NCBI RefSeq assembly: GCF_000149955.1
Contig: NC_030997.1
Span: 1,720,714-1,784,713 of the forward strand
Source: Fusarium oxysporum f. sp. lycopersici 4287
Lineage: Eukaryota; Ascomycota; Sordariomycetes; Hypocreales; Nectriaceae
Length of the DNA stretch: 64,000 nt
Direction of reading: 5' to 3'
Numbering within the stretch: the stretch's first letter is position 1; every line of letters begins with the position of its first letter. Both the position numbers and the translations under genes were made by a program. The notes beneath the pieces were generated by a model that saw nothing but the letters and a program-made list of their open reading frames with translations, was not told where the DNA came from and did no database searches. Positions 9,593-20,012 of the stretch are shown piece after piece.

Positions 9593-11284
9593 CTAAAATA
9601 ACAGCCAAGACGTGCGCATCGATGATAAATAGACTATCCAAGACTGGGATGCTAAATGACGGGACTGCGAACCTTGTAATTCCATATCTTTCTTTTTCCA
9701 CATATCCTTCAAAACAATTGCTGCAGTTTTAGCATTAGCAAAGTAAGCAATCTGCCAGATCTTATCGAGAAGTGTTAGAGCCCATTGCCTATTTTCAAAG
9801 CAGGTACTCTCGGCCCCAACGATGAATACGGGCCAGAGCAGAAACCTGGTCACTTTAGTGACAGAGTCAAAAGAATTAATTGCAGCTATGAGCTGTAGCA
9901 CTTGTGGCCTAGAGTTTGCATGTCCCATGACCTGACTTAACACGTGGGATGTGTAGATCTCGGCTGAAAGCTTCCAGATCATGCTGAGTTGGAGGACATA
10001 CCCTCGTGGGAGTGAGCATTGATTGGGACAAGCATCGAATATCTGGTCCGTCCATTCTTCTGCATCGAACTGGATGATATCCATCAGTGCGGTGCTGAGC
10101 AATTGGGATGGCGACCCGCAGAGCGTGGGCGCATCCGAAATTCCGTACTCTGCCCACGCTCGCCATTGGAGATTAACAGACTCAATTGCAGTGAGAATCT
10201 GCATTGGGCATCCCAGTCCACTTAGAGAGAACATCGTGTCTCGATCAGATGCTGTCAATCGTGTACTCAATGGCATAGTTTGGGGACTGTGTTGTATGAA
10301 GGCAGACCCGAATATGTCAAATCTGCGAGACTGTCAGTATAAAGCCCGGGACGCAATGTCGAACTTGACTCACATGGCAAGCTCTTCAAGCATGTTTCGA
10401 ATCATCCGCGGCGAACGGATGCCATCATCTGCTGTCTCGGCATCGAGTAACTGCTTGGCTCCTTCGAGATGAACACGCCACGGACCCGCCCCGCCCTCAT
10501 AGAGCTCCAGAAGCATCAGAAGAGTAATGGTCGCTAAGATGTAGGTCTTTGCCTCTTCAAGCGGCTCTGATATAGCGTCTGCCAAGTAAGCCAAAGCCTT
10601 TTGTTTGAAGATGATGGACCGATTGATCTCCGAAATGGTTGATATATCGAAGGATCGGCCTGCTGGGTTCAAGAAGACAGGGTAACCTGCCTTACTATGA
10701 ATGGCATGGCAAGAGGCAACGGCCATTATCGCATTGGCCACTGCTTTCGATGCACCAACCAGTGAAATCACGTCCCGATATGGGTTCTGCAAACCATCTA
10801 CCATCATGATACTGGAGCAGATACTCTGACCGTCTGCAATGCCATATAGCCGTCAGCATGAGCCGGGAGGAAGTACTTATCCTGAACTGTGATTGGGTTG
10901 CTCACAATAGTCTATAAGCTCTCTTGCATCATGAGGAATGTCTTGGAAGATAGGGTCGGTAAGAGCTTTTGGTATCGAGATTACTGGGGCAACGTCGGGC
11001 CGGTGATTGACCGCGAATGAGCCGTCGCCGGGAGTAATGACATAATTCACATACTTCAAGCCGTTTTCCAGGTTCTGGTTCCAAGGATGTAAGTGTGAGA
11101 TTGGTGGTGCCGGCTCGTGGAAGGTGCGATCTTTCATATGCCCACGGCTAGCGATACCATTAATCCATGTGATCAACTTGCCGTATCCAAGACACTCGGC
11201 GCCGATGACCTGACACTTTCCACAGTGCGGACGAAGACCGTCACACTTGACTCGTCGACGACGGCAGTTCCAACAGTTGCGCAT
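9593..11284 (-). CDS. Zn2Cys6 fungal transcription factor, 522 aa
   Basis: Three exons: 11284-10906, 10833-10374, 10322-9593, GT-AG introns in phases 1 and 2. The DNA-binding domain is at the extreme N-terminus with perfect spacing Cx2Cx6Cx6Cx2Cx6C (CWNCRRRRVKC ... CGKCQVIGAEC). The middle and C-terminal parts have the helical fungal-specific activation/middle homology region (LIDYYGQSICSSIMMVDG, NPYRDVISLVG, WALTLLDKIW), typical of regulators with the transcription-factor-domain-2 layout. It is divergent from the MFS transporter at 11771, with only 486 bp between the starts, so it probably controls that transporter and itself. The effector molecule is unknown. Confidence 0.88.
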
Positions 11285-11770
11285 TGTTCAGGGGGTTACC
11301 ATATGCTGTCCTCTCTTGCCTTGATGGACGATCAGGGCTGTTTTCAAAGTTGTCAAAATCAGGGCGCAATGAATGGCGCGTCGTCAAATTTCGATTACCT
11401 CATTCCTACTAGGGAGTCATATACGCAGCTGACTGGGGTTAGTGTGTTCCCCTTGAACTCTAACTGTCAATAGGAAGAGAACGGAATGAGATCAAAGGTG
11501 GAGTACGTCAACGACCGAGCTGCCTTTTTGGGTCACTTGCAGAATGGCCCCACCGGCTAAGACGAGTGGACTCTCGAGTCTGTAGAATAAGACCAAAAGG
11601 ATCACATAATAGAGGTAACACTAATATAACAACTCGCCATGTCTTGCAATTCAGGGAGAGGGGGGGGGGAAATACCTTTTTCTCTCTGTTCTTCCAACCG
11701 CCGCTGGTTGCTCCTCCCTGCTCGCCTACTCGTAGCCCACCAGTCAGTCAAATTCCGACCATCAGCAAAC
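11285..11770. promoter_or_regulatory. Shared divergent promoter of regulator and MFS transporter
   Basis: 486 bp between two divergent starts. It contains a G-run (ggggggggg near 11660) and AT-rich patches. No clear inverted CGG/CCG pair that would mark the regulator's own site was found by eye. Confidence 0.45.
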
Positions 11771-13451
11771 ATGACCGATTCCTGGTCCGTGACGAGCCCG
11801 AACCTCTCTTCTCCCTCGAAGCAAGAGATCAGAAGCCCCGATGATCCAGAAGGAACGCCCGAAATTGATCTAAAACGTCTCGGCCAGTCACGCCCAGCGT
11901 TGCTCTCAAATGCGTTGATAGAAATCGGCTTCGTTCTCAGCACCATAGGATCTTTGATGATGAGCGAATACTTCATCAGTGGCTTCAATGTTGTCTTGCC
12001 GCAGATCTCTGAAGCTCTTGATATCCCGCAGTCGCTTCGCACTTGGCCCGCAGGAGTGCCGAGCTTGACAACCGCCGCACTCCTTCTTCCCTTCGCCCGC
12101 TTAGGCGATCAATATGGGGCCCGATGGGTGTTTATATGTGGCCATGCATGGCTGCTCGTGTGGTCGATAGTATCTGGTTTCAGTAAGAACTCCACGATGC
12201 TCATCGTTTCCCGAGCCATGCAGGGTGTTGGGGCCGGTGCCTTCATGCCTACCGCCGTGTCACTACTTTCCAGCATATATCGTCCAGGTCCTCGCAAGAA
12301 TTTAGTGTTCGGATTATATGGTGCTTGCGGGTGCTTGGGCTTTTATGTTGGTATCTTGATCGCAGGCATCTGTGCCCAGCTGATCAATTGGAGCTGGTTC
12401 TTCTGGATCGGAGCGATTTGTGAAGCGGTCGTGCTTCTCTGTGGTCTTCTTACTGTTCCCAAGAAGTTTGGACATGGTAACGCCAATGTCCACATGGACT
12501 GGTATGGCCTACTCACCATTGTTCCTGGTCTTTGCCTCGTTATCTATAGTTTGACCGATGGAGGCCACGCTCCAGAAGGGTGGCGCTCGCCCAGAATCTA
12601 TGTCACATTCGTCGCAGGAGCGCTGCTATTGTTAGCTGCCGTCTATGTAGAGGGCTGGGTGGCAAAGGACCCATTGCTTCCGCCTCATCTCTTCCGAGTC
12701 AAGTACATGCGGCGAATTACGTTTGGATTACTTTGTACCTACGGAGTCTTTGGTTTGTTCCTATTCTATGGCACATTTTAGTAGGTGACCTCCTGTTCAC
12801 CACTTAAGTAGCATATCGCAGACTAACCTGAGCCTCGGCAGCTTCGAAACAGTTCTACATACCACGCCGATTCAGACAGCGCTATGGTTCACACCCTTGG
12901 CAGGAGGTGGCATCCTACTGGCGATCCTAGGGGGGTTTATCCTTCACCTTGTTCCCGGCAGAGTGTTGCTAATGTTTGCCGGCATCACTTTCATACCCTC
13001 GGCAATGCTTTTGGCACTAATGCCTGAGCAATCGGCCGATGACGAGCCGTCAAAGTCGTTCCTATACTGGGCTTACATATTTCCTGGCATGGTGTGCGCA
13101 ACCCTGGGTGTGGACACTATCTTCAATGTGACCAATGTCTTTATCACCACAGCAATGCCAAGTCGTTTCCAGGCTGCCACAGGTGGTCTTATTACAAGTC
13201 TCTTGTACTTGAGCATCACCCTTTGGCTTGGTGTGGCCGAACTTGCTATTTCGACGACTATTAAGTACCAAGGTGGATCAGGGAATGTTAAGCCACTAGA
13301 ACAGTACAGGATCGCATTTTGGCTGGGAACTGGGCTTGCAGTAACATCGACAGTGCTGTTCTCGACTGTAAAACTTGGGAATGCATCCTCAACTCTTACT
13401 GCTGACGAGAAAGAGGGAATAGATCGACCTAGAGAGGAAATACTAGCCTAA
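11771..13451 (+). CDS. MFS transporter, 14-TM drug/aminotriazole-resistance type, 539 aa
   Basis: Two exons, 11771-12780 and 12842-13451, phase-2 GT-AG intron giving FLFYGTFYFETVLHTTP. I start at 11771 (MTDSWSV); an in-frame ATG at 11639 would add a low-complexity Gly-rich leader and is less likely. The protein has an N-terminal hydrophilic stretch, about 14 hydrophobic helices, and a DHA2-like core (LGDQYGARWVFICGH, VSRAMQGVGAGAFMPTAVSL, WSWFFWIGA). It should be a plasma-membrane proton antiporter for small organic compounds. The pairing with a divergent Zn2Cys6 regulator is the usual arrangement for inducible efflux or uptake. Confidence 0.87.
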
Positions 13452-13499
13452 ACGCTGATGTAGAGTTAGAGTCCCTAAGACCGTCCTATAAATAATAAC

Positions 13500-13563
13500 C
13501 TCTTCGCACTTATATTCACTGCCGCTCAGACACTGCAGTAGTACTTAATCAATAGTCAACCCG
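13500..13563 (+). repeat. Relic of the N-terminal coding region of the 14647 gene
   Basis: The stretch from ctcttcgcac to agtcaac aligns without gaps to 14708-14770, which encodes the membrane anchor FALLVAVAQALQQYLITGQ. Most differences are C/T or G/A; one turns a CAG codon into TAG. It is a small, mutated second copy of the same family, 1.2 kb upstream on the same strand. Confidence 0.55.
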
Positions 13564-13874
13564 TAACAAGCCACCAACTAGTCAAAAGGAATTTGTCTAA
13601 AAGTAGAATGATCGAATGGCAAAGCAACGAGCAAAATCACTCCGTCGTGGCCTATGCGCTGTGATAGTCTACCATCTATTATTGCCCCTATCGCCATGTC
13701 ACCTCATATACAGTAAAGAACACATTTACATTCTAGATAGCGTAAGGAGTGAATAATACATACCCTCAGATTGTTTCCCGTTCGATGTCAGACTTGGCCA
13801 AAGGCCTGTGATAAACTTCGCCACTGAATGGGCAACAAAGACCAGCATAAGTCATTCTGCAGATCGAGATTCTT

Positions 13875-13955
13875 TAAAGAATAATGGTCATCGCTATTTA
13901 AGTATGTGCCCCGGCGCAGGTAGTGAATAACGAGCAATAGTACAAGTCATTGGCG
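13875..13955 (+). repeat. Dispersed degenerate repeat, copy 2
   Basis: Partner of 9366-9446 in the same orientation. Shared blocks include catcgct, tatgtgccc, ataac and aatagtacaa at matching spacing. Confidence 0.45.
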
Positions 13956-14646
13956 TGACATATAAAGGCGCTGAAATGATATTGGCCATGTCTTTTTAGC
14001 TGAAAGAACCACGACATCTTAGTAGACAATTGCGCCAATTAATGCCGATGGAGTGATCGTGTCGGGAAATCTAGCGCTCAGATCGTCCTGACTATAGCCA
14101 GATTCTCCTTATCTGATGCGAGCTACCAGGATAAATCAGTCCCGCCTCAGCCGTTTCATCTTAGCTAATTCAAGATCTCTTTAAACCTCATTCTCGTGCT
14201 CACTTTGGTGCAATTAGTTGGTCGTCACAGGTCGCCACTTGAATGTGAGCTAGCAATGGACCCCTGTCAGCAGCATGTCCTCTCCTCAGCTCGCCAAAAG
14301 ATGTAAACAACCAGCTCGTATTCTGACAAGGCGTTGCGCAAGGCAGTTTGAAGTAAGCCAATGGCCACGTACATTTGCTCTTTTGATGCAAGCCCCAGCC
14401 AATCTAGACTCGCATTAGGCAACCTAAATCTATCAGCTACGATTCATAAATGAGGGGTAACTATTTCAACCGGCACCGTTTTTCCTCTTCATTTCCTCCA
14501 AAGTTAAGTTAACCTCGATACCGCTTTCGCTGAACATTCTCGTCTCACGGGTAGCCCCGTCTTAACCAACCTCCTCATTCCATCAAAATCACCCTGGTCG
14601 GAAGTTCGGCCTGATTATCGTAGCTCCTTGTCTAAACGATTCAGTC

Positions 14647-17600
14647 ATGGCTGATGACTAGGATCCAAGCACGATCGCGGCTGTAGCGGCTTTAATCATC
14701 GCACTCTTCGCACTCCTAGTTGCTGTAGCTCAGGCACTGCAACAGTACTTAATCACTGGTCAACTAATCCGTCTTTGTGATAGCGTCGTGTTTGGTCCCT
14801 TGCCTGGCCAGGGCTATCGCGTTTGGCAATTCTCTCAGTTTCGCTTCCGAGTACTGTACTCTATTCCTCAGATCAATCTCGAGGCCGATCTGTGGCCAAA
14901 GGAAAGCCCACATATCAAGTCTTATGCTACTGGGGAGGAGATGCTACCTAATCTCCAACCAGATTCACTGGTTGACTACTCGTCGTCAGGCTTCCCAATC
15001 GGAATTGTGCCCATTTCTGGAGAAGATATCAACACGATGGATACGGAAGTTCGACGCTCACAGACAAGCAGTGAATCTTGGAGTTCCTCAGATCGCTCCC
15101 ATTACACTCATTGGCAATTGTTGGGCTTTTGGCTACGCCGCAAACTCGAAAGGATACGCTCAGTCATATCACAGACGAGCAGTGACCCTTGGAGTTCCTC
15201 AACTCGTTCTGACTACACTTATTGGGAATTCTTGGGCATCTGGTTGCGCCGCAAGTTTGAGAGAGTCCGACCGCTGGAAAAAAACGAACAGCCAGCCTCT
15301 GGCTCCAACGAAGCATCCGTGGGCGAGGCTTCCTGGGTGTCCTTCTGCAAAGCCATCAACAGGTCATGTGGAGGGTCAGTGAGATACCGTTCTGTACCCA
15401 TGACGCCCACCGATGTCCCTCTGATCTCGTAACGGCACCGATGCAAGTTTCTATGAGGGACACTGCCGTGATGGGATTGACAGCGGGTATGCAAATCACC
15501 GACTGCTCATTCAAGGAAAGGTCCATCTCGATGCAAGGCGCCATTGGCACGATTACTAGATCCAATCATCCCATTCTCGGGCCGATACTCCATTTCACCC
15601 CTAGAGCTATTACCTCACCTTTGCCCCGCTCTCTGGCTCAATGGAGTGACGATGATAGAGGGGTTGTAAATATAAGCTGGCTGGCTCGGACATGGGGTGC
15701 CTGTACTGTTGCAAAGGTGCCTTTCAACTCTCTAAGAAGACGTACCACTAGACGTCTTGACGACCGATGGACGAGTTATCAAGAGCCCAACCCGTTTGTC
15801 AACAATCAAAAGCACAAAAGAACGTTCAATATGGCTGGGGTCGTTCCAGTCGATGTAGATCGACGCCAAGGCCAAAAGAAAAGAAGGCGAAAGTCAAGAT
15901 ATCAGGGAGGACCGGAGCTACTGTGTCTATGTCAGTGAATCGCCGGCCCCAAGACGGAAATTGGATCATCACACAGCCGAATCCACCCTCTCAAATGGCG
16001 GCGATGAAAGGTAATGGGAGAAAAGGGAGGGCCAAAGAGGTCCAGACAGGAACTGGTGCAGACGATGAAGCACGCGTGACACCATTACATCAGCCTGCGT
16101 CAGCCACTGATCTCAACTCCATTGAAAACCGAGATACAGCTCTTGAAAAGGAGCTGCACCAGCAGCTCTCCAGACACGTCTCAACCTCCCAACATGCTCA
16201 GCCAAGTGATGAAGGTCCGGTGATTAGACACAAGATCCAAAAAGCATCCAGACCAATCCAACAACTCGATTCAACACGTTACTAAAGAAAAAGGGCAAAG
16301 TGGTGATACTCAAGCAACAGCTGCTACCGAACCATTGGTAGAGGGCCAGCCAAAAACAGGAGAATCAACAGTTAAAGCAGATCAAGATGAAAATCAATCT
16401 CAGGGTACCTCGTCAAAGCCTGAAGAACATAAGGTAGCCGCTCCCCAAGTCAGTGTAGGGGGCTCCCCGGCCATCTCTGGAAGGCCAGTGACTCGTCTGC
16501 TCCTGACACAGACAACGGACTGGGATGCATGGCCAGAGGAGAGCCCGCAAGACTCGGCTCACCAAGAACCAGACATATGCGAACCGCGCAGAAAGGCCAC
16601 AGTCGAAGACGTACCAGATAGTGGCGATGAAGTAGCATCTGAGTCCGAAAGACCGCTAGCTTCGGAGACACTGGACCGAGGCCTTGCGGCCAAGAAGCGA
16701 CAAGAGAAGAGAAATAAGCACAGCCGAAAGATACAGAAGGACAAGGCTATCGTGGAGGAGTCAATGACAAGCGATAGCAGACCCCAATTCCTACTGACGT
16801 ACCCGGGAGAAGGACTAGGCTCAGAGCCATCAAACCCAACGCCAGAAACAAAGGAAGATAAAGCTCACGCAAGAGAAGCGGAACGACGGCACAGAAGAGA
16901 AGAGAGAGCTTGAGCGCGATAGACGAAACGTGCCGCGAATGAACGTTGTGTTTCTCGATCGGATGGACATGTATTGGTTCTGCCAAGTGGACATCTACCA
17001 GGGCTTCTGGGCTACACCGTGGAAGCCCGACGTACCTATACAGACATCGCTGGTTGGTGCTGCCACTGTCATTCTGGAAGCGTTGCTAGGCTTTCTGAAA
17101 GAAAACGTCAGCTTGGTTTACTGCGATCCGAACCGCTACTGGACAACTCGAGACTGGATCACATACGGTGGCATATCATATCCGGCTTACGCAAGTAATG
17201 CCCGTGGTGGCGTTATTGCTAGAGGATCATACAAGGGTGTCCGAGTCCCAGCCTTCCAGTACGCCGTTCCGGCGCTCGAACTTCTCTATTCATACGAGTG
17301 GCAGGTGTCGAGCAATCTACATGATCAGGAACGCTATTGTGAAGAGCTCAATATCGAACTGATGCGAATTGACGCGTGGCTCTCGTACGTCTGTCGCACA
17401 GACAAGATCGCGAACGGACCCACAGACCTATTGAAGGGAGCGCCGGCACTTGTGCAGCTCCTGCAGACCGACTTTGAGGTTGATTTCATTAACATTGACC
17501 TCTCAGCCAAGGAGGGTGGTCATCAGGATATACAGGGTCTTGCTGACAACGTGATGGACTTTCTCACGGACGAGGAGCTTGATGAAGCCGAGCAATTGTA

Positions 17601-17715
17601 CATACTTGTTGCTTCGCTCCGTGATGTCAAGGTTTGCCAGTGCGTCTTGGCTGGTTCGAACACTCGTGAGATGGAGGAAATCCTCATGAAGGATGTCCAA
17701 GCGCATCTCGTCTGA
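14647..17715 (+). pseudogene. Large fungal membrane-anchored protein (modin-like architecture), heavily decayed
   Basis: A reading path of about 1,020 codons without introns. It begins at ATG 14647 (MADD), hits TAG at codon 5 (14659-14661), then continues in the same frame through a membrane anchor (AALIIALFALLVAVAQALQ) and a conserved block (FGPLPGQGYRVWQFSQFRFR) to 15432. The frame then changes four times: near 15400 (to the block VTAPMQVSMRDTAVMGL), near 15880-15930, between about 16090 and 16285, and near 16900 in a GA-rich tract. It ends in a well-conserved C-terminal domain (FCQVDIYQGFWATPW to the TGA at 17715). The middle is charged and low in complexity (KKRQEKRNKHSRKIQKDK). I recall large fungal proteins with this single-anchor layout, some annotated 'modin'; the name is uncertain and the function unknown. 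Stop plus four shifts make it non-functional as read. Confidence 0.65.
15061..15282 (+). repeat. Tandem 111-bp duplication inside the large pseudogene
   Basis: Unit 1 starts at 15061 (cagacaagcagtga), unit 2 at 15172 (cagacgagcagtga). The period is 111 bp (37 codons), in frame. Both encode SQTSS..WSSS.RS.YT.W followed by LLG/FLG.WLRRK.ER.R. The copies have diverged, so the duplication is older than the most recent decay. Confidence 0.8.
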
Positions 17716-17904
17716 GACTCAGCGCTGCGATAACCGATAGAAAGTGGGAGTCGTGACAAGAAGTAGTAATGACGCTATCGAGTTTTTACGACGAAAGTCT
17801 TTCATTGAATGAACTGAACTGGGCGTCGTCTTTTGTTTCGTGAGTCTGACCATTTTCGGACTACCCTAAACGTCACGAGTGTCTTATTGTTACTTCCAAA
17901 TTGG

Positions 17905-19212
17905 CAACTCTCTCCTGTAAAAATTTTTCCTTGGCACCCGCTGTTAGCGTTCTGCTAGGGCAGAAAATTTTTACAGGCCAAAATGGCAACAAAGCAGCTG
18001 CGGGACTAGCGGGACCCTAACAGCTGCTGGAAGAAAGGGATTCAGAGAGTTGACCTTTCTTCGTGACAAGTGTTTTCAACGGCACTGAGCTTCGCGAGCT
18101 CTTGACATCGCCTCCGGGCACCATTTCATTTGTCTTATCTACGACTTCTTCTCACCTCGACATTTCGGCTTCGCGAGCCTGCGATATTCCGGCCTCTGTG
18201 CCCCTCGACTTCCCGTACGACCGACTTCTGCAGCCTCGGCTGCCCAGACGACATTCGCAGCATCTTGCTGCTTGACATCGAGGGTCATCGTGCCCTCACC
18301 CTCACTCTCACCTCCGCCTGCAGTTTATCGCTGCCCCGACCGACCTCTGCAGCTTTGGCTGCCCGAACAACACAAACAGTCTTCGGCTGCTCGACTTTCT
18401 GGGCCCTCTGGTGCCCTCGACCTTGACGCACGGACCCCACACGATTCGTTGCCCTTTTTGCAGCTCGGAAGCTGCTTGACCGATCTCTGCAGTCGCGTAC
18501 TGCCCAGAGACTCTCCTCTTTCTTTCTGCAGCCTCGGCTGCTGCCCGGAACACGACCGGGCTTCGACAATTTGTCTCACTGGCTGAGACCACTAGACAAA
18601 ACCGCTGGGGCGAAATGGTACAGAGCTTACCTGGAGACCGTGGAACGAGGCGACTACCTCATCCACAGAGCAGCGTTCTAGCCGCCTTGGGGTTTTCTCC
18701 TGCAAGGGTTTTCCCTAAGGATGCACGGTTCTAGGGTTGCAGCTACTGGCGATCTTAGGGGATCATGGACTTCCTGCCTTAGGGTATGGAAAGCTACTTG
18801 ATCTATCTGTGCAAGAGAATTCTAGGCTGGAGAGGAATAGTTCCCGCTGACGGGATGACCTCTTGAAAGTAAAGCGCCTTTGTGCCGATGATATGCTGGA
18901 TGAACTAGATAGAAGCGTTGCCGGAGGGAAGCTCTGCTGAGATCAACTGTATTGATGTCCATGGGACGTGCTTCACCGACAACTACTGTAGAGCTGGCTA
19001 CGAGTAGAGAGGTGCCTCTTGGGGGGATGAGTACAGAAAACGCTCGAGCATGTATACGGCTCCGACGCAAGAGGCCTTGCAGATGACCTGAGCGAGGATC
19101 AGTATGGCAGCGATTGTAGATAGTTTAGCTCAGCACGTCCTGTGCTCCCTTAGGAGACTTTTCGGGGCTGATGGCCCCCCCGGACGAAAAATATACATAA
19201 CATAACATAACA
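17905..19212 (+). mobile_element. LINE/SINE-like non-LTR retroelement insertion with 15-bp target-site duplication
   Basis: The 15-mer TTACTTCCAAATTGG occurs at 17890-17904 and again at 19213-19227, bracketing 1,308 bp. The right end carries a simple tail (tacataacataacataaca) immediately before the second copy. This is the structure left by target-primed reverse transcription: long target-site duplication, no terminal inverted or long terminal repeats, and a short-repeat 3' tail. No reverse-transcriptase frame is present, so it is a non-autonomous or internally deleted copy. The left part holds a 14-bp inverted repeat (17914-17927 and 17964-17977) and a hairpin array (18087-18541). It sits about 150 bp upstream of the start of the DUF1349-type gene at 19368. 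Confidence 0.68.
18087..18541 (+). repeat. Array of about ten short hairpins with varying stems
   Basis: Short perfect inverted repeats recur at 18087-18101 (GAGCT/AGCTC), 18167-18179 (GGCT/AGCC), 18230-18243 (GCAGCC/GGCTGC), 18257-18271 (GCAGCA/TGCTGC), 18320-18334 (GCAG/CTGC), 18349-18362 (GCAGC/GCTGC), 18460-18475 (GCAGCT/AGCTGC), 18489-18503 (GCAGT/ACTGC) and 18528-18541 (GCAGCC/GGCTGC), with a weaker one near 18377-18390. Spacing is often 27-30 bp or about 63 bp. Stem bases change on both arms together. The context CGAC-YT...CCCGAC recurs between units. It lies inside the retroelement-like insertion. Confidence 0.7.
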
Positions 19213-19367
19213 TTACTTCCAAATTGGGTAGTTTTACAGATAACGAACCCCGCACCGTAGCGAAACATAAGCTCTTCAGCATTCTCACAATCAACAACTC
19301 TGTATATCGCATCCTCCAAAGCCTGACGCAGCAGTTAAAATACCAGGCTCACGAAGTCAAGTCTAAG

Positions 19368-20012
19368 ATGAAATTCACCTTGTTTTCCGGCGTGCCCAGT
19401 CAGCCATCTCTACCAGAGAACCCACTATCCGAGCCCTTTGAACTTGTCGCTCTTCCTGGACCCGATATTTGGAGAACTCCATCTTGCGCTGGAGGGCGCG
19501 ATGACTTCAACGGGCCCATCTATGCAACCCCCATCCCTCTAAACTCATTCAAAAGCGCCAAAGTCACCATCTCCTCAGACTTTCCTGGAAATTACTCTCA
19601 AGGAGGCCTCATCTTGTTCATGCCCGAGTCCATCCCAACTACTCAAACCGATTCTCAACTGCGACTCGGGGAATCACCACGAACATGGATCAAAGCTGGA
19701 ATCGAGAAAGTGGACAGCGAACTTTTTGCATCTGTCGCTGCTGCGAAACCGTACTCGGACTGGAGTTTGGTCAAGCTGAGCGAGAGCTCTGCTACCTTTG
19801 AGATGGAGAAGGCAAAGGGATCACTGTGGATATATGTCACGGGTCAGGATGGTAAGAGAACGCTAGTGAGAAAATTGACCTGGGTGGTTGACGTGGCTCC
19901 TGAAAATGATATCTGGATTGGCATTGCGGCTTGTATGCCCAAGGGTGATGAGAGTCAGAGCGGCGGAATGTTGAAAGTGCAATTTCGAGAATTTTCTGTC
20001 TCAACCGAATAG
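19368..20012 (+). CDS. DUF1349-type (concanavalin-like fold) protein, 214 aa
   Basis: Start at ATG 19368 (MKFTLFSGVPSQPSLPENP); the frame is open back to 19224 but that part crosses the edge of the transposon-like insertion. The product has the alternating strands of the fungal DUF1349 family (FELVALPGPDIWRTPS, GGLILFMPES, RTWIKAGIEKVD, SDWSLVKLSES, DIWIGIAACMPK, VQFREFSV). The family folds as a lectin/glucanase-like beta sandwich; function is unproven. There is no signal peptide, so it is probably cytosolic. Intact as read, single exon. The insertion ending at 19212 lies in its 5' leader or promoter and may affect expression. Confidence 0.75.
   Translation: MKFTLFSGVPSQPSLPENPLSEPFELVALPGPDIWRTPSCAGGRDDFNGPIYATPIPLNSFKSAKVTISSDFPGNYSQGGLILFMPESIPTTQTDSQLRLGESPRTWIKAGIEKVDSELFASVAAAKPYSDWSLVKLSESSATFEMEKAKGSLWIYVTGQDGKRTLVRKLTWVVDVAPENDIWIGIAACMPKGDESQSGGMLKVQFREFSVSTE

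Larger units (their letters stand above)
13452..14646. other. Intergenic region holding two relics
   Basis: No intact gene. It holds a 63-bp relic related to the gene at 14647 (13500-13563) and copy 2 of a dispersed repeat (13875-13955). The last 200 bases before 14647 would be that gene's leader. Confidence 0.45.

Noticed and set aside
18087..18541. Regularly spaced palindromic repeats resembling a CRISPR array
   Set aside because: Units are degenerate, spacing is irregular, there are no distinct spacers or cas genes, and the host is a eukaryote; a structured region of a retroelement fits better.
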